Shown here: one piece after another, positions 13,862-22,186 of the stretch
Numbering within the stretch: the stretch's first letter is position 1
How the letters are laid out: every line of letters starts with the position of its first letter
Assembly: GCA_035291025.1 (NCBI GenBank)
Contig: DATDTB010000080.1
Coordinates: 1-22,668 of the forward strand
DNA length: 22,668 bases
Direction: 5' to 3'
From: DATDTB01 sp035291025
GTDB taxonomy: Archaea; Iainarchaeota; Iainarchaeia; JAFGOX01; DATDTB01
Notes under the pieces: model-generated
The model's database searches: none
The model's input: only the letters and a program-made list of their open reading frames with translations
Told to the model about the DNA's origin: nothing
Translations under genes and position numbers: made by a program

Positions 13862-16800
13862 ATGAAGTTTTTTCCCCTTTTTTCCGCTTTCCTTGCATTC
13901 CTTGCCTTTCCGGCAATCGCCTTCGGGGCCCAGTTCACTTTGACTGTTGCAGCGCAAGGCGACGGCTACGTTTCCTCAAGTCCTTCAGGCATCTTGTGCG
14001 GCGCGGCCTGCTCCGAGTCCTATGACTCAGGGAGAAGCATTACCCTTACAGCCACCAGCAACGAGGGGGCGTCCTTTGTTTCGTGGGGCGGCGACTGCTC
14101 CGGCTCAAGTTCAACGTGCACGTTCACTCTTGACTCTGACAAGAGCGTTACGGCAAAGTTTTCCGGGCAAACCTCAACCGAGTACGCATTGACTGCGTAC
14201 AAGGCCGGAACGGGCAACGGCACAATTTCCTCGGAGCCATTCGGCGTAGGCGTCGGCATGATTGCCCCTTACGACTCCGCCAAGTACGCGGCCGGCACCA
14301 GGGTGACTTTGACCGCGGCCCCTGCCAGCGGCTCGGTTTTCGCGGGTTGGACGGGTGACTGCGCCGAAAAGGAAGGCGTTGCCTGCGTCGTGGAAATGGA
14401 TGCGGAAAAAAGCGCGACTGCCCGGTTCAACCCTTCAGGCGTCACTTTTCACGACTTGAAGGTAAGCCTGGAGGGCCCAACGGGTTCGGGCAAGGTCACT
14501 TCAACTGACGGCGGGATCGACTGCGGGGACAGGTGCACGGACTCCTTCGAGCAGGGCAAGGCAGTGAAGCTCACCGCCGTGCCTTCAACTGGCTTTGAAT
14601 TCGCTGGCTGGAGCGGGGCGTGCACTGGCGCTGCCTTGGCCTGCAGTGTTTCAATGAGCGAAGCGAAAAACGCAACGGCTTCCTTCAAGGCAAAACCCGC
14701 GAGCGCCACGCCTCCAAGCCCAACGCCAGGCCCAACCCCGGCGCCCCAGCCTGGAACGCCGCCGGAAAACCAGGCCTTTGACAGGCCTTACTACTTGACA
14801 TTGCAGTCAACTCCCGCAAGCGCGGGCACCGTTAGCTCCAGCGATGCAAAGATTGACTGCGGGACTGCCTGCCTCGCGCCTTACGAAGCAGGTTCAAGAG
14901 TCACGCTGAAGGCGCGGGCCTCGCCCGGGTTTTCCTTCAAGGAATGGACTGGGTGCTCGCCGAAGGTAAGCAACAGGGAAGAATGCACTGCAATCATTGA
15001 ATCCGACAAGATTGTCACCGCGGTTTTCGCGGCGCCCGAAACGCCCTTCAAGGTCACGGTGGCAAAAGAAGGCACTGGCTCGGGGGGCGTGACTTCCAGC
15101 GATTACAGGGTTTACTGCGGGCGTAACTGCACAGCGTCCTATTACTCGGGCAGCGAGGTCACGTTGAACGCCTTCCCTGACGAGGGTTCAACGCTTGAAA
15201 GCTGGAGCGGGGCGTGCAATGGAAGTGAAGCAAGCTGCACGTTTAACGTCACGGGCAACCAAACAGTCACGGCCAACTTCAAGGGCCCTCCTGCAAAGTA
15301 CGGCTTGAGGATTGAAGCGTTTCTTTCCAGTGCCGGGACAGAATTTGCCGGCGGCAGGGTTGCCTCGTCCGACAAACTGATTGACTGCACTGCAACCCGT
15401 GACGGCAGGAACTCAGGGGGCTGCCGGGTCGTCAACAACGTGATTGACTGCAGGAAGGCTGAGCCGGGCTGCGGTAGCACTTACGTTGAAGGCACAACGG
15501 TTACCTTGACCGCGACTCCCGTGGGAGACCGCGCCATCTTCAAGGGCTGGAGCGGTTCTTGCATTGGCACCCAGCCCACGTGCACTGTTAAGCTGGACTC
15601 TTCAACAACGGTTGGCGCGGAGTTCTCGCCCATTCCCGTTTACTTGTTGTCAGTCAAGAAAACGGGCGGGCCGGGCAGCGTCAAGTCAGACCAGTTCACT
15701 GGAAAGTACGCGTACTCAGGCTACGTTGACTGCGGCGACTCGGGGTGCTTGAAGCAGGCAGGCGAAGTCCAGTGGAACCACTCGGTTTTCCCTGACCCCG
15801 GCAGGTCGAAGGGCTGCGCCGCCTACGCCTGCGGCGCTTGGGCCGACGGCGGCTCCAAAGTGGAGCTCACTGCCGCCCCGTCAAGCGAAAACCAGTTCAT
15901 TGAATGGGTTGGCGCGTGCACGGGCACCGCCCCAAAATGCGTCGTATCGCTTGACTCCAACAAGTCAGTCACGGCGCGCTTCAGCGCGGTCAACAGGAAA
16001 AAAATCACGGTTGAAAAGCCGGCCTTGGGTGAAATACGCGCCGAGGGCTTCCTGAACAAGTACGAATGCGATGCAACCGGCTGCCGCAACACGCCCGAGG
16101 ACGGCAAAATACAGTGCGGCAGCACGTGCACGGCTGAATACGACGCCGGTTCAGTGGTCAAGCTTTACTACGTGCCTCCAACTGACGGCCTTGCCATCGC
16201 GGCTTCCTGGGTTGGCTGCGACGCGGTGACAAGCGGGCGGTGCATTGTTCCAGTGGACGGCGACAAAACCGTGAAACTGGCTGACTTGCCGGACCAAGTG
16301 AAAAAATACGCCGTAAGCACTGCCTTGGGGGAGTTTTTCACGGAGGCAATAAAGGACAAGGAAGTCTTGGCAAGCGTCTTGTCCCACGCGCGAAACCCGA
16401 GCGGGAAGCCTTTCACGCGTACGTTCCAGGAATTCCAGGCAGGCAAAACCGGGAAAAGCGTGGCCGGCGTGAAGGAGTGGATTGGCGCCAACCAGGCATG
16501 GTTCTACGGCGAGGGAGGCGTGCAGGCAGTCATTGACTCAACGCAAAAATTGACGGCAAAGAAGGCCTTGCTGGAAGTGTTCGCCCCTGAAATGGCCACG
16601 GTCTTTGGAGTCGTTGACTTGCTTTACGATGATTCAAGGAAACCGCTGCAGTTGGCGCTGGCTGACTTGAAGGCTGAAAAGAACGGCGGGGGCTACGCCG
16701 GACTCGTTTCCTGGATAAGGCAAAACAGGCAAGCCTACTTGGACAACACGGGCATTAGCGAGCTGGTACGGCAGCAGCAGGAAAGGGAAAAGGCATCCGA

Positions 16801-17665
16801 GGAAGCCAAAAAGGCAGCCGAGGAGGCCAGGAAGGCAAAGCCCTCAATTTCCAGCATTTCACCCGAGGGACGCAAAATAGGCAACCCTGCAGTAATAAGG
16901 GGCGCGGGCCTTTTGACGACTGCGAGAGTTGAAATAAACGGCCAGTTCGTTGAATCCAAGGTGGTTTCCGACAACGAAGTGAAACTTCCCGCTGTCAAGT
17001 GGGGCTTCGACGACTGGGGCGTTAAAAACGGAGTGCACGGCAACGTAGCGTTAACGCTTTCCAACGGCGAGAAAACGCAGGCAAAACTAATCTCTCCATC
17101 AGAACCCGTTATTTACAACGGCGACGGCAAAACCGAGGAATGCTTTGGTGGAGTGGGGCCGGGCTGTAAGGGGATAACCGGCAAGGAGGCAAAAGACTCT
17201 CCTTTCGGCTCCCAGGGACTGATTTCCAAGAGCGGCTGCACTACAGTCATTGACGGGAGGTACAGGAACTGCTGGACTAACATGGGAAGCATTAGACACG
17301 ACAACTGCTGCGTTCGCTACCCCGGCGGAAAGTGGTGTGGGGGCCCGGGAACGGACGGGCAACCGGCCGCGGAATCCAACCACAACGGCAAATGCGACTC
17401 CGAATGGCACGACGCGGTGTGGGACGTCGCAACAGGTAAGACTTACGGGTTCACTTACGACTACGTCAACCACGAGCCCGACTTAACGCCTTCGGGCACC
17501 AGCCTGAACGGGAGGTACGACTTGGGCGAGGCGTTTTACACCACGCGCTTGTGCGTTGACGCCGGCGCCGAGTTAAGGCAAAAGGAAGACGCGGGATTCT
17601 GCTGCTCGGGCAACATCAGAGAAGAAAGCGGCTGGTTTTGGTCAAAAGTCATCAAGTGCACGTGA
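13862..17665 (+). CDS. Giant secreted protein with InlB-like repeats and Cys-rich end
   Basis: This 1267-residue exported protein has the signal peptide MKFFPLFSAFLAFLAFPAIAFGA. Eight divergent InlB B-repeat-like units follow up to about residue 820. Each has V-LTA-P--G--F--W-G-C near the middle and V-A-F at the end; most carry a CG--C pair and a second Cys pair. A Pro-rich linker (about residues 280-308) separates repeats 3 and 4. Repeats 6-8 have long Cys-containing insertions. Then come a helical region, a coiled coil (QQQEREKASEEAKKAAEEAR), an IPT/TIG-like domain (SISSISPEGRKIGNPAVIRG) and a Cys-rich terminal domain with RHDNCC (His1146-Asp1147) and EWHDAV (1181-1186). There is no membrane anchor. 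An alternative GTG start at 13844 overlaps the previous stop (GTGA). It is likely adhesive or enzymatic at the surface. Confidence 0.87.
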   Translation: MKFFPLFSAFLAFLAFPAIAFGAQFTLTVAAQGDGYVSSSPSGILCGAACSESYDSGRSITLTATSNEGASFVSWGGDCSGSSSTCTFTLDSDKSVTAKFSGQTSTEYALTAYKAGTGNGTISSEPFGVGVGMIAPYDSAKYAAGTRVTLTAAPASGSVFAGWTGDCAEKEGVACVVEMDAEKSATARFNPSGVTFHDLKVSLEGPTGSGKVTSTDGGIDCGDRCTDSFEQGKAVKLTAVPSTGFEFAGWSGACTGAALACSVSMSEAKNATASFKAKPASATPPSPTPGPTPAPQPGTPPENQAFDRPYYLTLQSTPASAGTVSSSDAKIDCGTACLAPYEAGSRVTLKARASPGFSFKEWTGCSPKVSNREECTAIIESDKIVTAVFAAPETPFKVTVAKEGTGSGGVTSSDYRVYCGRNCTASYYSGSEVTLNAFPDEGSTLESWSGACNGSEASCTFNVTGNQTVTANFKGPPAKYGLRIEAFLSSAGTEFAGGRVASSDKLIDCTATRDGRNSGGCRVVNNVIDCRKAEPGCGSTYVEGTTVTLTATPVGDRAIFKGWSGSCIGTQPTCTVKLDSSTTVGAEFSPIPVYLLSVKKTGGPGSVKSDQFTGKYAYSGYVDCGDSGCLKQAGEVQWNHSVFPDPGRSKGCAAYACGAWADGGSKVELTAAPSSENQFIEWVGACTGTAPKCVVSLDSNKSVTARFSAVNRKKITVEKPALGEIRAEGFLNKYECDATGCRNTPEDGKIQCGSTCTAEYDAGSVVKLYYVPPTDGLAIAASWVGCDAVTSGRCIVPVDGDKTVKLADLPDQVKKYAVSTALGEFFTEAIKDKEVLASVLSHARNPSGKPFTRTFQEFQAGKTGKSVAGVKEWIGANQAWFYGEGGVQAVIDSTQKLTAKKALLEVFAPEMATVFGVVDLLYDDSRKPLQLALADLKAEKNGGGYAGLVSWIRQNRQAYLDNTGISELVRQQQEREKASEEAKKAAEEARKAKPSISSISPEGRKIGNPAVIRGAGLLTTARVEINGQFVESKVVSDNEVKLPAVKWGFDDWGVKNGVHGNVALTLSNGEKTQAKLISPSEPVIYNGDGKTEECFGGVGPGCKGITGKEAKDSPFGSQGLISKSGCTTVIDGRYRNCWTNMGSIRHDNCCVRYPGGKWCGGPGTDGQPAAESNHNGKCDSEWHDAVWDVATGKTYGFTYDYVNHEPDLTPSGTSLNGRYDLGEAFYTTRLCVDAGAELRQKEDAGFCCSGNIREESGWFWSKVIKCT

Positions 17666-17677
17666 GGAATGGGAGTT

Positions 17678-18128
17678 TTACTTGGCTCCAAACAACAAGC
17701 CAATGGAAAACGCGACGGCCAGCCACACGGGGTTGCTTGCCAAGCCGAACACAACTGAAGCGAAAACCGCCTCGTTTTTCTTGAGTCTTTCCCTGAAGAC
17801 AAAATAATAAGAAATTACCCCAACCAGTGCCAGCGCAGTCAGCCCAAACACTTCAATGCTGTTGAAAGACGTGGAAACAATCAAGGCAAGCACGTCGGCA
17901 GCCGCCCCCCAAAGCCGTCACGATGGCCACGCTTATTAGTCCAAGGCCTTCCCTTACGACGTCGTTCCTGAAAACGTAAAGCAAGCCCTTGATCAGCAAA
18001 AAATTAATCACGAAGTTTGCCGCCAGGATTATTGGCAGCGAAACCAAGTCGAACTGCGGGGAAATCACGTCAGCGCTAGCCAACGCCGGCAACAACAGCA
18101 AGCACGAACTGAAAGCGAGTTTATTCAC
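17678..18128 (-). pseudogene. Frameshifted small membrane-protein gene
   Basis: Two minus-strand frames join into one protein if one base is removed from the run of six C at 17905-17910. The result is about 149 residues: a signal-like start (NKLAFSSCLLLLPALASA), LPIILAANFVINFLLIKG, then LISVAIVTALGAAADVLALIV across the joint, and two more helices ending GLLFGAK. The start is a GTG at 18128; TTTATA at 18153-18158 is about 26 bases upstream, so the mRNA is leaderless. The rest of the coding pattern is intact, so a sequencing error, phase variation or recent inactivation are all possible. The protein family is not recognised. Confidence 0.75.
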
Positions 18129-18152
18129 GCCCCAACTAACCCCGCGCCACAA

Positions 18153-18158
18153 TATAAA
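18153..18158 (-). promoter_or_regulatory. TATA element of the frameshifted gene
   Basis: TTTATA on the minus strand, about 26 bases before a GTG with no ribosome site, supports a leaderless GTG start at 18128. Confidence 0.55.
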
Positions 18159-18185
18159 TCCACCACTGGCACCACTTTTGTGGGC

Positions 18186-18198
18186 AAGCCTCTGGAGG
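18186..18198. repeat. Partial copy of the tRNA-Thr 3' end (possible att site)
   Basis: AAGCCTCTGGAGG here is identical to 18785-18797, the last 11 bases of the tRNA-Thr gene plus two flanking bases. It is in the same orientation, 599 bases away. The second hicBA pair lies between the two copies. Confidence 0.45.
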
Positions 18199-18250
18199 AC
18201 TACGACAAAAAGGTTCAGTCCCCCACTGAGTTTATTTATCACTGCTGCAA

Positions 18251-18262
18251 AAGTTTAAAACA
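18251..18262 (+). promoter_or_regulatory. Probable TATA element of second hicBA
   Basis: AAGTTTAAAACA lies about 45 bases before the hicB start at 18300. With a GGTGG ribosome site in the leader this fits a leadered transcript. Confidence 0.4.
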
Positions 18263-18299
18263 AGTTAAGGGAGCTTTTCAATTACAAAAGGGTGGTCAT

Positions 18300-18536
18300 T
18301 TGACGACAAAACAAGCATCAGTTCCGTTGCCGGTTATCATAACTCGAGAAGGCAAGTGGTTCGTTGCATGGAACCCAACTTTGGACGTTGCCAGCCAAGG
18401 GAAAACGCACGATGAAGCAGTGAAGAACTTGCGCGAGGCAATTGAGTTGTACTTGGAAGACCCTGACGCTAAAAAACTTGACTTGACGCAGAACTTCGAG
18501 GTCTCAATCACCACTTTGCTGGCTCCAACCAGTTAA
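18300..18536 (+). CDS. hicB: HicB-family antitoxin (second pair)
   Basis: This 78-residue protein has the HicB pattern: VPLPVIITREGKWFVAWNPTLDVASQGKTHDEAVKNLREAIELYLED. It has no DNA-binding extension. The start is a TTG at 18300 with GGTGG about four bases before it; the frame is open upstream to 18180, but that part overlaps the promoter region. The hicA gene follows after 15 bases. It is only distantly like the first HicB at 7080-7298, so the two pairs were probably gained separately. Confidence 0.85.
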   Translation: MTTKQASVPLPVIITREGKWFVAWNPTLDVASQGKTHDEAVKNLREAIELYLEDPDAKKLDLTQNFEVSITTLLAPTS

Positions 18537-18551
18537 AACGCGTGTTCTAGG

Positions 18552-18782
18552 ATGCCAAGCCTTCCACTTCTTTCAGGGCGTGAAATAATCAAGGCCTTGA
18601 ACAAGGAAGGCTTTGAAGTTGTTGGAAGAAAAGGAAGCCACGTGAGAATGAAAAAGAAAGTAAACGGAAAAGCGTGGATAGTCACAGTCCCGGACTATAG
18701 TGAAGTTCCAACTTGGGTGCTGAAAAGCATCATGAGGCAATCCGGAATGACAACTGAACAGTTTCTCGAATTGTTTAATTAA
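18552..18782 (+). CDS. hicA: HicA-family mRNA interferase toxin (second pair)
   Basis: This 76-residue protein has SGREIIKALNKEGFEVVGRKGSHVRM with catalytic His30 in GSH. It continues with WIVTVPDYSEVPTWVLKSIMRQSGMT, the usual HicA end. It would cleave mRNA unless held by the upstream HicB. The gene ends four bases from the 3' end of the convergent tRNA-Thr. It is clearly diverged from the HicA at 6853-7083. Confidence 0.9.
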   Translation: MPSLPLLSGREIIKALNKEGFEVVGRKGSHVRMKKKVNGKAWIVTVPDYSEVPTWVLKSIMRQSGMTTEQFLELFN

Positions 18783-18786
18783 AAAA

Positions 18787-18857
18787 GCCTCTGGAGGGGA
18801 TTGAACCCTCGACCTTCTGATTACAAGTCAGACGCTCTACCGCTGAGCTACAGAGGC
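18787..18857 (-). tRNA. tRNA-Thr (anticodon TGT)
   Basis: The minus strand folds into a full cloverleaf: acceptor GCCTCTG/CAGAGGC (7 pairs), D arm GCTC...GAGC, anticodon stem TCTGA/TCAGA with loop CTTGTAA, and T arm GAGGG-TTCAATC-CCCTC. Anticodon TGT reads ACA (Thr). There is no intron and CCA is not encoded. The 3' end abuts the second hicBA module. Confidence 0.96.
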
Positions 18858-18925
18858 GCTTTAGTTCTATTGCTTGAATCGCGCAGAAAAAGTTAAGCTG
18901 GGTTGTTTTTAAAAAAGGCTTTTAC

Positions 18926-19630
18926 TCACTGGACCTCGAACTCTTTCAAGGATTCAACGATTTCGTTCATTGGAGTGCTTGTTATGGCTAGCGGTATTTT
19001 TTCTGCTTCGGCTATCTTGACTGCCAGCTCGTCCACTTGCTCTATGCCGTGGAGGATGATGAGCGAAGGCTTCATGTCAACCGAGAACTTGCCGATTTTC
19101 ACAGCGATCAAGGGGGAACGACCAGTGGAGACGTTGGAGAAGATGAGCGCGCGGTTGGGGGTCTTTCCAAAGATGTGCAGGTAGTCCTGGACTGGGACTT
19201 CCACTATGGCTTTCACGCTGTCAATCATGGTGTAGCCGAAAATCTTTGAGTCCTGCACCCTGCCCTTTCCGGATACAACCTTTGCCTTGACTTTTTTCAA
19301 GAACTCCTCTGCTGGAACTGATTCGAAGAATTCGTGCAAGGTGTAAGGCTTTACCTCTTCGACTAGTTCGCCTTCGAGTTTTTTGCCAATCTGCGAGCCG
19401 CGCTTCTTGTCAATTTCAATCAGCGAAGAAATCAGGCGCTTTATTACCCCTATTCCCGGGCTCTGGCGGCGGCCGCCTTCGTAGTCTGAAATCGTGGAGG
19501 AGGAAATGCCCAAGTGTTCCGCGAGCTCTATTTGCGTCACGCCGAAAATCTCGCGCCACTTGCGCATGGACTTGCCGGGTTCCTTGCTTAGGGTAATCTC
19601 GCCGGCCATTGCGACTGAGAGCTTTGACAT
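18926..19630 (-). CDS. Archaeal XRE-type transcriptional regulator
   Basis: This 234-residue protein has an N-terminal XRE helix-turn-helix (about residues 22-58: SMRKWREIFGVTQIELAEHLGISSSTISDYEGGRR). A conserved alpha/beta domain of archaeal regulators follows, with FGYTMIDSVKAIVEVPVQ, RALIFSNVSTGRSPLIAVKIGKFSVDMKPSLIILHG and PLAITSTPMNEIVESL. From memory it resembles COG1709-type predicted regulators; the effector is unknown. The ATG at 19630 lies about 27 bases after a TTTTTTAAGG element, indicating a leaderless mRNA; an in-frame TTG at 19639 would fall in that spacer. Confidence 0.85.
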   Translation of the reverse strand: MSKLSVAMAGEITLSKEPGKSMRKWREIFGVTQIELAEHLGISSSTISDYEGGRRQSPGIGVIKRLISSLIEIDKKRGSQIGKKLEGELVEEVKPYTLHEFFESVPAEEFLKKVKAKVVSGKGRVQDSKIFGYTMIDSVKAIVEVPVQDYLHIFGKTPNRALIFSNVSTGRSPLIAVKIGKFSVDMKPSLIILHGIEQVDELAVKIAEAEKIPLAITSTPMNEIVESLKEFEVQ

Positions 19631-19722
19631 ATGAATCAATTAAGGAAGGAGAACGCCTTAAAAAACGATTGCGTTGAACGACGAAGTCGGGGTTGTACGG
19701 GTTTCGTCAATTGCAAGAAGGA

Positions 19723-19787
19723 ATAAATACTAGTAACAACGCTATAGTACCGCGCAAGTGGCCACGGCACTCTTAGCTGGCGCCGTG
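19723..19787 (+). promoter_or_regulatory. Promoter and leader hairpin before the methyltransferase
   Basis: AATAAATACTA (about 19723-19733) is a TATA-like element. The predicted leader contains CACGGC/GCCGTG (19763-19768 and 19782-19787) as a 6-base stem. Apart from this the 192-base gap shows nothing coding. Confidence 0.3.
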
Positions 19788-19822
19788 CGCGTTCGCCTGC
19801 AGTTTGATGTGGTAGTTCGAAA

Positions 19823-20461
19823 ATGCCTTTGAACAGCAAGGAAACGGACTGGGTCATAGCCCATTACGCAAGACTCGGAGTAGAGCTAAGGGTGTACCCG
19901 GACGTGTACGACCCCGCCGAGGACTCGTTTTTGTTGGCTGACAACTTGGACGTGGGGAAGGGCGACGAAGTCTTGGACGTTGGGTGCGGGTGCGGCCTTC
20001 AAAGCATTGTTTCAGCAAAGCTGGGCGCGAAGCGCGTGGTGGCAGTTGACATTAACAGGAACGCCGTGGAAAACACGGAATTCAACGCCCGAGAGCTCGG
20101 CGTCTCCGGCGTCGTCCAAGCCCGGGAATCGGACTTGTTTTCAAGCGTCACGGAAAGCTTTGACGCCATAGTATTCAACCCGCCTTACTTGCCCGAGGAA
20201 GGCGCTGGCGACAAGAAAATGAGCACGGTGCTCGACAAGGCGTGGGCGGGAGGCGCAAAGGGCCACGAAACGCTTTTGAGGTTCTTGCGCGATGCAAAGA
20301 AGCACTTGAACGACAATGGACGGGTGTACTTCGTCATTTCCAACATAACCGGGCAGGAAGACGTTGAAAAGGAACTGGCGAGGCTGGAGTACAAGTTCCA
20401 GGTAGTGGCGAGGGAAAAGCTCTTTTTTGAAGAGTTGCTGGTGTACAAGGCAAGCATTTGA
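19823..20461 (+). CDS. HemK2/PrmC-like protein glutamine methyltransferase
   Basis: This 212-residue class I SAM methyltransferase has VYDPAEDSFLL (29-38), motif I VLDVGCGCG (50-58), VVAVDINRNAV and the NPPY motif (119-122). NPPY marks enzymes that methylate amide nitrogen of Gln. Archaeal and eukaryotic members of this short type (Mtq2/HemK2) methylate the GGQ glutamine of release factor aRF1/eRF1, usually with a Trm112 partner. There is no N-terminal PrmC domain, which fits the short type. The ATG at 19823 fits the family start. Confidence 0.9.
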   Translation: MPLNSKETDWVIAHYARLGVELRVYPDVYDPAEDSFLLADNLDVGKGDEVLDVGCGCGLQSIVSAKLGAKRVVAVDINRNAVENTEFNARELGVSGVVQARESDLFSSVTESFDAIVFNPPYLPEEGAGDKKMSTVLDKAWAGGAKGHETLLRFLRDAKKHLNDNGRVYFVISNITGQEDVEKELARLEYKFQVVAREKLFFEELLVYKASI

Positions 20462-20542
20462 ACCAAGGGCGATGCCTTGAAATCCTTTTTCTAACGGCTT
20501 TCATTGATTAAAAAACAGTGAACGATTTTGAGGGTTTGAAAA

Positions 20543-21706
20543 ATGCCAATCAATCCAACGTACGAGTACGGCCTAGCCGTGAAAAAATACGACAAGGCCA
20601 AGACCTCCGTTGAAAGGCTGGCGGCGTTGCAGGAAATGCTCGCCACGGCGCCAAAGCACAAGGGCGCCGAGTCGTTATTGATGAACTTGAAGAAAAAGAT
20701 TGCCGACTTGCGCAAGGACCTTGAAAAGGAACGCATTCAAGCCAAGAAAAGCGCGGGCGCGCCCGAGTTTTCCGTGAAAAAGGAAGGCGACGCGCAAATC
20801 GTGTTCGTCGGCTACCCAAACATTGGCAAGAGCACGCTTCTCTCTAAAATCACGAACGCAACGCCAAAGATAGCAAATTACGAGTTCACCACGCTCATCC
20901 CGGAAGTAGGAATGATGGACTGCAAGGGCGCGCGCGTTCAAGTCGTTGACTTGCCGGGGCTGATTTTGGGCGCTGCAACTGGAAAGGGCGGGGCCAGCGC
21001 CCTACTCTCCATTGTGAGGAACGCGGACTTGGTTGTCTTGATGGCCAGCCTCGAGAGGGCACCGCCCGACGAGCAAGTCCTGCAAATGGTTGAAGAACTG
21101 GAAAAGGCGAGGATTTACTTGAACCGCCAGCGTCCAGACGTTGAAGTAAAGCCGAACTCTTCCGGCGGCGTCGTCATCGAGGGCGCGAGGCTGATTCAGG
21201 GAAACGTTGAAGCGGCGAAGGCCATTGCGAGGAGCATGGGTTACTCGAATGCGTTGATTTTGGTGCGCGAAAAGGTCAGCCTGGAAAACTTCGCGCGGGC
21301 ATTGGACGAAGGCAGCTCGTTCAAGAACGCGTGCGTGGCGTGCACCAAGAAGGACGCCGCAAGGCACCCTTTTGAGGGACTGCACTTGAAGCTGCCCGGC
21401 TTCAGCAAGGGGCAGGTTTTCTTCATTTCACAAAAGGAAAACCTGGAGTACTTGAAGGAAGAGCTTTTCGCTTTGCTGGAACGCGTGCGCATCTATACAA
21501 AAAAACCCGACGAGGCTCCAGACAGGGAGCCGTTGGTCTTGAAAAAGGGCAGCACGGTCATCCAGGCATGCGAGGCAATCCACAAGGACTTGGCCAAGAA
21601 GTTCAAGTTCGCGCGCTTGTGGGGCAAGAGCGCGCGGTTCGCCGGCCAGCGCGTGTCACCCAACCACGTGCTGCTTGAAGGCGACGTGCTGGAAGTCCAT
21701 GCTTGA
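20543..21706 (+). CDS. DRG/Obg-family GTPase with TGS domain
   Basis: This 387-residue GTPase has a helical, Lys-rich N-terminus (about 10-75). The G1 loop is GYPNIGKST (90-98), switch I region has NYEFTTLIPEVG, and G3 is DLPG (136-139). A long insertion follows, then a C-terminal TGS domain (about 310-387: VLKKGSTVIQACEAIHKDLAKKFKFARLWG). It fits the archaeal/eukaryotic DRG group, which associates with ribosomes. GAGGG eight bases before the ATG is a ribosome site. A conserved housekeeping gene. Confidence 0.93.
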   Translation: MPINPTYEYGLAVKKYDKAKTSVERLAALQEMLATAPKHKGAESLLMNLKKKIADLRKDLEKERIQAKKSAGAPEFSVKKEGDAQIVFVGYPNIGKSTLLSKITNATPKIANYEFTTLIPEVGMMDCKGARVQVVDLPGLILGAATGKGGASALLSIVRNADLVVLMASLERAPPDEQVLQMVEELEKARIYLNRQRPDVEVKPNSSGGVVIEGARLIQGNVEAAKAIARSMGYSNALILVREKVSLENFARALDEGSSFKNACVACTKKDAARHPFEGLHLKLPGFSKGQVFFISQKENLEYLKEELFALLERVRIYTKKPDEAPDREPLVLKKGSTVIQACEAIHKDLAKKFKFARLWGKSARFAGQRVSPNHVLLEGDVLEVHA

Positions 21707-21778
21707 CGGAAGTAGAACTGGAAAACCCAAAAAAAGTGCTAAGACGATCATCGCCTTAAAAGTTCCACGATTGACGAA

Positions 21779-21948
21779 ATATTTAAAAATCCTTTTTGGG
21801 CGTTGTCTTTACAAGCCAGGACAACTCCGCTTTCTTTGCACGGGACAGCTGCAGGAAAACGAGCGCCGGCAGGGCGCAGTATGCGCAACCCTTTGACGCA
21901 GGGAGGGCTGGGTTGAATTAAGGCGATAGAGAAACGAAGGTGAAAAAC
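21779..21948 (+). promoter_or_regulatory. Promoter and long structured leader of winged-helix gene
   Basis: ATATTTAAAAAT (21779-21790) is a strong TATA-type element, predicting a start near 21811 and a leader of about 137 bases. The leader can form GCGCA-gta-TGCGC (21874-21886) and CAACCC/GGGTTG (21886-21891 with 21910-21915). GGTGA at 21939-21943 is the ribosome site. It may be a cis-regulatory or independent RNA. Confidence 0.35.
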
Positions 21949-22170
21949 ATGGTGGACTTGACTCCGCACGAACAGAAAATAGTGCAGGCAATGAAGGACA
22001 TCGGGGCTACGGCTGACGACAAGGTGAGAAGCGCTGACGCCATAACCGAGAAAAGCAACTTGCCCAAAGGGCTTGCCACGAGCGCGATAACTTCATTGGT
22101 GAACAAGAAGGTCTTGAAGCGCGTGGCGCGCGAAAAAGCCGCGGGCTACTTCGTGCTGCCTGGGTTTTGA
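21949..22170 (+). CDS. Small winged-helix DNA-binding protein
   Basis: This 73-residue protein has a single winged-helix-like domain: LTPHEQKIVQAMKDIG (helix 1), SADAITEKSNLPKGLATSAITSLVNKKVLKRV (helices 2-3), then a wing with AGYFVLPGF. It is probably a transcription regulator or chromatin-associated protein; the target is unknown. The ATG at 21949 has GGTGA six bases upstream, so I prefer it to the GTG at 21940, which lies within that site. Confidence 0.8.
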   Translation: MVDLTPHEQKIVQAMKDIGATADDKVRSADAITEKSNLPKGLATSAITSLVNKKVLKRVAREKAAGYFVLPGF

Positions 22171-22186
22171 ACAGGGGCAAAAAAAC

